Origin: Xiphydria camelus
Lineage: Eukaryota > Arthropoda > Insecta > Hymenoptera > Xiphydriidae
Reading direction: 5' to 3'
Assembly: GCA_963678675.1 (NCBI GenBank)
Contig: OY783200.1
Coordinates: forward strand, 11,395,431-11,459,430
DNA: 64,000 nt
Shown: positions 56,106-64,000 of the stretch, one piece after another
How positions within the stretch are numbered: the first letter of the stretch is position 1
Layout of the letters: each line of letters opens with the position of its first letter
Translations under genes and position numbers: made by a program
Notes under the pieces: generated by a model
What the model was told of the DNA's origin: nothing
Database searches by the model: none
The model's input: the letters and a program-made list of their open reading frames with translations, nothing else

Positions 56106-56916
56106 GGGGTCATCCATATATTACGTAAGACGTTTGAGGGGGGGAGGGGGGTATGAATATTTCTTACAGTGCTTACATTGGGGGGGGGTCTATACCTCAT
56201 CTTACATGAGAAATTCCTAGCCAAAAATGCTATCAAATCACTCAATACAGATTGAAAGAAACGCTGTACTTTGCATCAAATAAAACAGTAACAATAGACA
56301 AAAGAATGTGCAAAACCCAGGATCAAGCAGAGAAGAGGCGACCTGCACGAGTGGCATTGCGTCGTGATCGGGAGCTTATGTACATCTACCGAGATAGTGA
56401 AACGGGAGTGGAGGACGTCGAGTGGGTTCAGGAGCAGGACATCTCTACTGAGGATATATTTTATTAAACGAATTTTAAAAATGAAGTTACTTGAACTGAG
56501 TGAATATATGTTTTCTAATGTTTTCCGTTGATACGAAGAGTTAGAACGAGGATGAAGTGCATAAAAAAATATACCGCAGTAGACTATAAACTTTACATCA
56601 ATCGCGTCTTGGGCTTCCACTCGGATAAAAGACGCTGTTGATACACGATTAGAGAATAGCGAATAATAAAGAGTCTATTTAAACAGCTCCTATGTACAGC
56701 ATCCTCGTTCTGACTATGTATGATGCTATATTGTTTAGCAGGACCGTCTCGAAATATAGACAATCTCTTCCTAATATTCATCTGATATTTGAAAGCAGTA
56801 TAAACCGGCAAGCTCAAGAATGACTTTAAAAAAAGTTACGTCTTATGTAAGATTGGGGGGGGGGGGGGGGGTCAAAAAGAGGCCAAAAATGTCTTACGTA
56901 ATATATGGATGGCCCC
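56106..56916. mobile_element. TIR element with subterminal poly-G
   Basis: GGGGTCATCCATATATTACG at 56106 pairs with CGTAATATATGGATGGCCCC ending at 56916. Inside each TIR stand G-runs of up to about 17 bases (56145, 56170, 56857). The body includes a 71-codon frame of unknown nature. Confidence 0.75.
56252..56467 (+). CDS. Short frame in the poly-G TIR element, unrecognised
   Basis: 71 codons with the charged text KRRPARVALRRDRELMYIYR and EDVEWVQEQDISTEDIFY before a TAA. The acidic end and lack of low complexity suggest a genuine C-terminus of a longer protein. The upstream frame is blocked. It could be the last exon of this element's transposase. I do not know the family. Confidence 0.3.
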   Translation: MKETLYFASNKTVTIDKRMCKTQDQAEKRRPARVALRRDRELMYIYRDSETGVEDVEWVQEQDISTEDIFY

Positions 56917-56939
56917 TTATGAGCAAAAATGACTTTTTC

Positions 56940-57932
56940 ATATATGTATATATAAAATTGGCGATACCTCAATTTGTCCTTTGAGACATCCGACTAATAA
57001 CCGTTCTTTTCGTAATCCGCGTGAAGAGTTTTTCACCTCGGGCCGCCGGCTCGCACAAAATTTGTAAATTCTTTGTGGCACGTGATTTTTTACGACCGCT
57101 GCGAAAATGGCGGACGACCTTCACCCAAAACTTATCCCCGCAACTACGGGAAGGCACGAAGTCTTCGAAATACCTCGGCGCCTGTCAAATCTTGTGCATG
57201 GCAAAACTCGAAGTCTATTGAAATCTCGACTATCATATCTTATGTACCTATTTTTTCTTGGTCATTCCAAAAATCACGGATTTTTTAGGTAAATAGGAAA
57301 GAAACATCGAGATATCGGCAATTTTTCTCTGGAATATTAATCGAATTATTATTTCGAAATTAATATTTGAGCTCGATATATAATTTAAATTTATTAAAGC
57401 ATCAGTGTAAACACGATGGCATCAATATTATGAAGAGAATTATTTATTTCTCTTAAACGAATAAGAAACACAGTCCCGAAAAATCCGCTTTCCGGATTAA
57501 CAAAATAAGAAAGATTAATTTGCAATATCTTAACAATTAAATACGAATAACATAAGGCCAACTTACGGGTCGCATCTCTCCCAGTTTCATGCAGCGGTGC
57601 AGGTACCCCCTGGGCCAGCCGGCCTCTACCTGCTGGAAAGTGGGTTGGGGGGCGGCTGGTCTTGGGGTGCCCCATGGATTTCTTTTTATGGCATTATGTT
57701 TTTGTCCCTCCCATATAATGGCGTCGTACTATCCTCTGACTGCTGGGCGGCGGGGGATCATCTATAGTGTTTTGTAAGGGCTCGCCTAACTATAAATTCT
57801 ACAACGAAAATGGCGGGTCCATTAATGGGGGCAGGTAACTAGCTGTCCCCAAAATATTTTTATATTTATATGTTTTAATTCTCTTGTACAGGCGCCTTGC
57901 GCCATTTTGTTTTTTACGGGGAAAGGCATTTG
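56940..57932. repeat. Repeat R2, copy B (unbroken)
   Basis: Parallel to copy A (45390-46096 plus 50074-50283). Around 57,765 it runs straight through the point where copy A carries the 4 kb transposon. It has an extra stretch at about 57020-57200 (CACCTCGGGCCGCCGGCTCG) absent from copy A. At its right edge it is cut by the TIR element at 57933. Confidence 0.8.
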
Positions 57933-58280
57933 AAGGGCTTATTGGAACAACGTGATAAGCCACAAAATAATTTTATTGAGGAGACGAGCTTTGAAGTTTC
58001 AAAGAAATCTGTAAAATGCATATTTGATTAACCCTCCGTTAGGCGGGTGGATTCTACTAGACGTGCTATTCAAATGGGCGTGGATTACAATGGTAATCCA
58101 CCCGCCTAATGGAGGGTTAATATAACCCCTCAGTGTTTTTAACAGATGTACTCTAGCTCATATATTAACGTCTACAATCTTAAAGTAGGAAACAAGAATG
58201 CAGGGGACTACTAGGTACAAAGTAAACTGTTTATTTTTGAACAGAGTGTGGCTTGTCACGTTTTTCCAATAAGCCCTTCA
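57933..58280. mobile_element. 348 bp TIR element, CATTTG duplication
   Basis: AAGGGCTTATTGGAACAACG at 57933 and the complement of AAGGGCTTATTGGAAAAACG at 58280, flanked by CATTTG (57927-57932 and 58281-58286). The 6-bp flank may be part of an 8-bp hAT-type site with mutations; assignment open. It contains the 85 bp piggyBac-type MITE. Confidence 0.75.
58032..58116. mobile_element. 85 bp piggyBac-type MITE
   Basis: CCCTCCGTTAGGCGGGTGGA at 58032 and its near-perfect complement ending at 58116, with TTAA on both sides (58028-58031 and 58117-58120). Among the smallest elements in the window; little more than its two ends. Confidence 0.85.
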
Positions 58281-58659
58281 TTTGTATTTGAGAATTATTT
58301 TTAATAAATGGCGTATTTGCAACCTTATTTGAAATCTTTTAGACTTTTTCCGATATACATTACAGCCAAAGAAAGAGTGTTAAGAAATAATTAATATTTG
58401 TGATACGTAACGAACATACAATCGAGTTGAAAATTCATATTAACGTTTGAAACAATAATTTTCATATTCAAGGAATAATATTCATTTTAAGATGAACATT
58501 TTTTAAAGCGTTTTGTTTGATTGTTCTATTTATCATAGATAATATGTTTTGTAACGCCTAAAATAATAAAATGGTGATAATACCTAATGGTACCAAAAAC
58601 ATGCTTGTTGATTTGTTCATTAAAAAAACAATTAATTAATAAGAAAGACAGAGTGAGGA

Positions 58660-58845
58660 CATGATTTCAACGATTACTAACATATTGTAATCACTGATTA
58701 CAATTTCACTGTAATCATTGAAATTATTTAGTATATAATCATGAAGCCACCTTCGAAGGTAGTGGTAATAAATATAATCATTGATTACCGAAATCAGTGT
58801 AATCACCGTGGTAATCGCTTGTAATCGATTACATTCTGTATTCAG
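58660..58845. repeat. Cluster of GTAATCA/TGATTAC motifs
   Basis: At least ten GTAATCA, TAATCATTGA or TGATTAC words in about 180 bp, in both orientations, with spacing of 10-25 bp. The word contains TAAT, the core of homeodomain sites, but its density may equally be a transposon subterminal array. Confidence 0.55.
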
Positions 58846-59031
58846 GGTGTCACCCAAATTGAATGTGAATATCCCCTCGATAACCTATATGAAACCATTC
58901 TCTTATTCTGTACATGAGAAAAAGTTATTAAACGATGATTTAATGTAATTATAGTGCAAAGAAATTACAGCAAAGTGCGATATTTTTGATCCGCAAGATT
59001 ATAAAAATCCACCCCAGAATATATTCCATAA

Positions 59032-59254
59032 CACTGAGAAAAAAATGTACTTGATCGAAATAAACGTGCCTTTGGATAGTCCCAAGAGCGTATTTATTTG
59101 ATTTAAATGAATATCGATTTGATTCAAATAACATCTAATTAATTCAATAATCTAATATTTGCGTCCAACCGATATTTATTTAAATCGAATAAATATGCTC
59201 TTGGGACTATCCAAAGGCACGTTTATTTCGATCAAGTAAATTTTTTTCTCAGTG
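59032..59254. mobile_element. 223 bp CACTGAGAAAAAA-type MITE
   Basis: CACTGAGAAAAAAATGTACT at 59032 and the complement ending at 59254; the arms pair over about 75 bp through GCCTTTGGATAGTCCCAAGA. Same terminal word as the MITEs in the EnSpm introns. The CACTG start suggests mobilisation by a CACTA-group transposase. Confidence 0.85.
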
Positions 59255-59504
59255 TAGAGTACAAGGCAAAAGTACCTACCCGTGTGGAAATCTGCCCAGC
59301 TTATCCCAGTTTGTAACTGGGCGCCAACTTGAGCCAAGTTGGGCGTTCCAGTTTATAAAAAATTTAATTAATTTTCAAATGTATTAATTAAATAATCGGC
59401 TGAACGTAATCTGACACAAATACTACAAATTTCTAAGTAGTTCCTACCTTTTAATTATTATAACTTAGATTATTAAGGCGATCACCGTTTAATTTTGTGC
59501 TTGG

Positions 59505-59600
59505 GTTTAAAGTGGGCGAACCCTTAAAGTGCCCATAGTGGGCTCTGCCTTAGCGATCGAGTCTGGCCGTAGCATCTGACAACTCTTGATATATATACGC
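59505..59600 (+). promoter_or_regulatory. Leader block of the TNP2-like gene
   Basis: A GC-richer stretch with AAGTGCCCATAGTGGGCTC and GTCTGGCCGTAGCA. A similar series in the same orientation (GTCTAGCCGTAGCA at about 63160) precedes the gene at the right edge. Presumed promoter or untranslated leader shared by the two genes. Confidence 0.4.
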
Positions 59601-59922
59601 ATTGTGCGCATCGGTGGTGGCGCCGCCTTACTCGCCTGGTGAGCAAAAAGTGCTGTACTGGGTTACACGGCACGGGGGTGTACGACTATACATGTGGTCA
59701 CATGTACACTTAGGTTTGCCTGTATAAGCACAAGCCGGAAAGTCTGATTGGTTGACAGTGTAACCCATTTGTGCCAATCTTGGCCACTACGCGGCGCTTT
59801 CGGTGCACTTTCGAGATACGCAAGAGGCGTATAGGCGGGCTCAGAACGCTGACTGTGTTAAGTTGTGCTACAAGGGAAATTTAATTGCAAAATATTTGTT
59901 ATATCATAATTCGTTAATAAAA

Positions 59923-62727
59923 ATGGATGAACGTGACTTTAGTAATAAACGTCGGGCTAAAAATAAGTTACGCTTAAAAGTTAAAAAATACCGAGCGAAG
60001 GTTGAAATTCAAAAGGAATTTGAAGGAAACTCTTCAACGAGTACTGATGACGAAGGTAAGTTATTTTAATTCAAAATAATAAACCATGAACTTTATTTTA
60101 AAAAATGAATCTATTTTGTGTGTGTGTGTGTGTGTGTGCGCGCGCGCGCGCGCGTGTGCGTGTGCGTGTGTGTGTGTGCGTGTGTGTGTGACAGCTTTGT
60201 CAAAATTGAATGAGGAAATATATTTAATTCATGAGATGAAATAGCGAACTCTAGTTCTCTTTCTGAATTGAATAAAGCTGTCAAAAATAGAAATGCATAA
60301 AAATAAATTATTGTTTATTTTAGATGCTCAGGATGTTCATTTAGATCAAGATGTACACATTCATAATCAGGAAGGTTCCACGGATGAGAGTGATATTGAA
60401 GCAAATGCTCCAAATGTAGGAATAGGTAATACATATACCATACAATTACATATTTAAATAAATAACCTTAAAAATGTTGAAATATAAGAAATTTTACAGC
60501 ACAAAAATTATAAAGATTTACATTTTACGAAATAAACAATTTCTTTTTTAATTAATAATTTAAGAATAAGAAAAAAGTTTAGCGTCTTATATAAGGATTT
60601 ATTTAAGGTTAGGTTATGACAGCTGTCATAACCTAACCTTAAATAAATCCTTATGGCAGTCACCTTATTATATGCACTCTTTAAAACTTATTTTTTCCTA
60701 GTGTAATGTATAAAGTGTAATTAATTAATCTTGTACTAAAATTTAACGTATAATTAAACTGCAAATTATATAACTCGCATAAAAATGACATATTTAATTT
60801 AAATTTAGACCAAGAAGAGGACTTAAGGAATCGTCATTCGACTAGTGAGCTGAGTTCTTCGAGTTTAGAATCAGAAGTTGAGACGAATGAAACAACGGAT
60901 GACAATGAGACTTCGGATGCTGAAATTGAAATGAATGAAGATCTTCCAGATGAAGATGGAGTTTTTGTATACTACGATGTAGATGGTCAACGAGAGATTC
61001 AACAACTAAAGGAATGGGCTATTAAGCACAAAATACATTCGTCACACATGGATAAATTGTTAGGAATATTAAGGGTAAGATTATTACCAGACTTGCCAAA
61101 ATGTGCGAAAACATTCCTCGGAACGACAGGAGCACATTACAATATAATTGCGATGCAGGATAAGAAGGGCTCAATGGGCGAATTTGTTTATTTAGGTGTG
61201 TCAGAAAGTTTAAAAAAGTGCATTAATCCCGACCTACATTCTAATAATATCATAGAATTACAAGTGAATGTAGATGAAGTGCCTTTAGTTAAATCGGGTT
61301 ATCAGGAATTTTGTCCCATCCTTTGCAAAGTTCACTGTGATCCTGATGTGTATGAACCATTTGCAGCTGCAATTTATTTTGGGGAATCAAAGCCAGCAGA
61401 TGTTAACATATTCTTGGAAGAATTTGTCAGTGAAGTTAATACATTGCAAACGGATGGAATCGAAATCTCTGGGAGGCACTTTGAAGTTGTCATAAAGTGC
61501 TTCATTTGTGATACTCCTGCACGAGCGTTTCTAAAATCGACAATTGGGCACGGCGGCAAACATGCATGTGAGCGATGCACTGTTGAAGGGTTTCGAATAG
61601 AAGGTAGAACAGTATTTCCATCTGTTGATGCTGAAGCAAGAACAAATGAATCGTTCAGAGCTAGGAGTCAACCGGACCATCATCATAGCGTTACAGCTTT
61701 ACTGCGCATTGTACCGTTTTTGAATATAATTTCGGTTTTTCTTTTGGACTCAATGCATTTACTGTACCAGGGTATAACGAAAAAATTATTGAAATATTGG
61801 GTTGATCACGGTATTAACAAGCTTCCTGTAAATAAAAGGCAAGAGCTTTCTAGACGCATGAAATTATTAAAACGACAGGTTCCATGCGAGTTTCAGCGCA
61901 AGCCTAGATCTACAGACCATGTTGATAAATGGAAAGCAACCGAATTGCGATTCTTTTCATTGTATGCCGGGCCTGTTGTTTTAAAAGACATCTTGATATC
62001 ACAACTTTACAAACACTTTCTTTTATTTCATGTAGCTTGTCGCGTTTTGTCTTCCGATAGACTTTGCTCTAGGTACTGGCCACTTGCAAAAGAATATCTA
62101 AAAACATTTTTCCAGTATATGGGGGAATATTACGGAGCTGCCTCCCAAATCTTGAATGCCCATCATTTGATTCATCTTCCGGATGACGTGTATAATATGG
62201 GTTGCAGTTTGAGTAGAATTTCAGCCTTTCCGTTCGAAAATTTTTTGGGAAAAATGAAAAAGTATTTGCGAACCCCGTTTCGACCACTAGCACAGTTATG
62301 TCGCCGTCTCCATGAAGAACGTTTTGTAAGAAGTAGAAAACCAACAGTGCCGTCTTTACTTGAAATTATTGAAGCGGATGGAAATATTATTCTAAAATTG
62401 AAATATAAAAATTTCATGATGACGAATGTTTCCCCAGACAATACCATGCTCATGAAAGATAACAATGTCGTTAGGATAACAAATATTCGTATAGAAAATA
62501 AGAATATAGAGCTTCGAGGCAAAATTTGGGAGAAAAAAAGGTCCATTTTTACATTTCCGATCGATTCTCGACATTTAAACATGTGGCAGTTAAAAGATAG
62601 ACCCACAAATAATATCGTAATTTACAAAGTAACGTCGGTAAAGTCCAAATTAGTACGCCTGTCTATAAATATGAGAGAGGATGGCTCGAAAAAAGTATTT
62701 GTCATCCCACTACTACACGATCAATAA
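59923..62727 (+). CDS. Second TNP2-like CACTA transposase (717 residues)
   Basis: Exons 59923-60055, 60324-60425, 60809-62727, with all phases 1 and no stop. Residues 1-45 are basic (KRRAKNKLRLKVKKYRAK). About 46-130 are acidic and Ser/Thr-rich. The core has ICDTPARAF with Asp about 313, a Cys pair in HACERC, LLDSMHLLYQGI with Asp about 392 and FPFENFLGKMKKYLR with Glu about 555, read as a DDE triad by analogy with the EnSpm copies. There are no C2H2 fingers. The ATG at 59923 is chosen because it opens the basic segment; an upstream in-frame ATG at 59803 exists. Intron 1 holds a TG/CG microsatellite and intron 2 a perfect 64 bp palindrome. AATAAA lies at about 62886. No defect, so possibly active. 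Confidence 0.8.
60118..60191. repeat. (TG)n(CG)n(TG)n microsatellite
   Basis: About 74 bp of strictly alternating purine and pyrimidine, with a core of nine CG steps, in intron 1 of the TNP2-like gene. Such a tract is prone to form Z-DNA. Confidence 0.9.
60591..60654. repeat. Perfect 64 bp palindrome without spacer
   Basis: ATAAGGATTTATTTAAGG reads into GTTAGGTTATGACAG, and the second half is the exact complement, centred on CAGCTG at 60620-60625. It lies in intron 2 of the TNP2-like gene. A spacer-free perfect palindrome of this size is unusual. Confidence 0.95.
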
Positions 62728-63099
62728 TTGATATTCGTTTAAATATTATAGTTTATTACATTCTCATTTATTATATGATTTTCTGAGTCGTAAAAACCAA
62801 ACAAGAGTATATTTTAGGGAAAATTAAGACTGCAAAACCGCATTTCCATTCTGATCGTTATTTTATTTAATTATAATTATTTTGTAATAAAGAAGTGTAT
62901 AATAAATACATTATTTTTTTGTAACTGATTTTCATTATTACTTATATTTATTACTGACATCACTTCTTGTTTACTGTTATGTTATGTATGTTTCTTTTTA
63001 TAATTGACAAAAGCATATGTAAAGCTTTTAAGTGTTTTTATTTACAAGCGTACTTTTACCATTAAAATAAAATTAATTAAACCTTTCTCCACAATATAT
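62728..63099. other. Intergenic, AT-rich
   Basis: 3' region of the TNP2-like gene with two AATAAA signals (about 62886 and 62901) and nothing else that I can support. Confidence 0.6.
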
Positions 63100-63446
63100 T
63101 ATATTTTAGTGTTTTGAAAAGCCCGCCCTTTCAGTGTTCCAAAATGGAGCCCCGTACTCTAGCGTCTAGCCGTAGCACGTTCACTTCGGCTAACGCCATT
63201 TTGTGAAGTTTGGTGTTGTTCGACAGATATTGTGTTCGTTATTGTGTCGTTATTGTGATCGCGTCTCGTTTCGATTTCTTACTATTTCTTACCTTCCGAA
63301 TCAGAATTACTGTTCATACAAGATTATAATATATTAGGTGAGTTTATTGAACATTCCTATTTTACTCGTTTTTTTTTTAAGTACGTAGCATATGCATAGC
63401 TAGGTTATGTTAGTTTAATTATACCTTTTCTATTTTTTTAGACATC

Positions 63447-64000
63447 ATGGACTTCAATAACCAGGATTTTGAGGACAATACAGAATATTATTACCAATTA
63501 ATAGAATTTATTACTCGTGGACCAAGAGGAAAGAGAAAAGTGGACATTGTTCCGTCGTTTTGGCCGGTGTACAATTCTCAAAAAGGTAGAATGGAAACGC
63601 CATTTTTACCACCACCTTATACAGACGAATCATTTGACATGTTCACGAAATTCGTAAAGGACCGAATATCTCCTTTAAACACTTGGCCAATGTACACCAT
63701 TCAATTGATAGGACGAGCTAGTAAGTATTTCATATACTAATTTACACGTAAACTTGATTTTTAACATTTAGATTCAACTTTTTAAAATGCATTTTTCTAT
63801 TCGTTTTCAAGTGAGATGCTTGAAAACATGAAAGCCTGTAAGGCAAGAATCGAATAAGTAATACATGGCCTTAACTTAATTTCAGAGACCTACGATGATG
63901 CAACAACAAAACTTTCGCAGCTTCAAGATAACGATGAAGTTATCTATACCGCAGATTCGGATTTCAATCCAAAAGAAAGAGCCGCCTACATGGTAAACAT
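63447..64000 (+). CDS. DUF4806-type partner gene, 5' part (runs off the window)
   Basis: A leader with an untranslated exon ends at 63337 (GTGAG donor). Coding exon 1 is 63447-63720 after the acceptor at 63441; exon 2 starts at 63886 and is cut at 64000. Exon 1 encodes about 91 residues, with ending PPPYTDESFDMF, NTWPMYTIQLIGRA; exon 2 starts with TYDDATTKLSQL and DFNPKERAAYM. Both borders and residues align with exons 1 and 2 of the gene at 9439-11801 (YTNERN, WPDYPIKIVGHA, TYEKAIERLN), including the same intron phase. The C-terminal domain would lie beyond the window. Tandem orientation behind the TNP2-like gene suggests both belong to one element. Confidence 0.65.

Noticed and set aside
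57394..57675. Pro-rich minus frame in repeat R2 (also 45.9 kb)
   Set aside because: A short open stretch and a GTAAG word on the minus strand exist, but the frame is not kept between the two R2 copies.
60592..60653. Telomeric repeat
   Set aside because: TTAGG occurs once per palindrome half; there is no array.

Overview
The window is AT-rich eukaryotic DNA, almost certainly from an insect. The evidence is short introns with clean GT-AG borders, insect-type transposon families (CACTA/EnSpm with animal-style partner genes, PIF/Harbinger with MADF genes, piggyBac, pogo, Gypsy) and dense foldback elements. A hymenopteran is plausible but I cannot fix the lineage. I see no host housekeeping gene, rRNA, bona fide tRNA or CRISPR. 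Nearly everything is mobile DNA, much of it nested several layers deep.

Layout. 1-3.1 kb: a long inverted repeat around a broken gene of a multicopy animal family. 3.3-8.5 kb: nested foldback elements, some carrying tRNA-like sequences inside their arms. 9.4-11.8 kb: a nine-exon DUF4806-like gene whose frame is open through every predicted splice. 11.9-14.4 kb: a GC-rich minisatellite, TIR elements and a piggyBac C-terminal remnant. 14.9-16.2 kb: a pogo-like deletion derivative with TA target duplications. 16.6-22.8 kb: one PIF/Harbinger element (TTA target duplication) with a broken transposase and a broken MADF gene, opened by a TTAA-type element and by a 4.1 kb inverted-repeat element.

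23.2-40.9 kb is the centrepiece. An old pogo-like element (TA target duplication) contains two full-length 7,665 bp EnSpm/CACTA transposons in opposite orientation, 806 bp apart. They appear identical. Each has CACTG termini and two divergent multi-exon genes: an 864-residue TNP2-type transposase with two N-terminal C2H2 fingers, and a 586-residue SAMD3-like partner protein. Each sits between its own 2-bp target duplication in an exon of the same pogo gene.

41-58 kb: a solo-LTR-like insertion with an empty-site copy elsewhere in the window; a piggyBac-type element holding a Harbinger-type one; a 4 kb transposon with a broken DUF7869-like gene, also with an empty-site copy; a Gypsy fragment; a Harbinger deletion derivative; and several MITEs with clear target duplications. 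59.9-64 kb: a second CACTA-type system, with a 717-residue TNP2-like gene followed in the same orientation by the start of a gene related to the DUF4806 gene at 9.4 kb, cut by the window end.

Working together (inference): in the EnSpm pair the transposase and partner gene share a 501 bp head-to-head intergenic region. The second CACTA-type locus uses a different partner arranged in tandem. The window thus shows two versions of a transposase-plus-partner design, and many non-autonomous elements that such proteins could mobilise.
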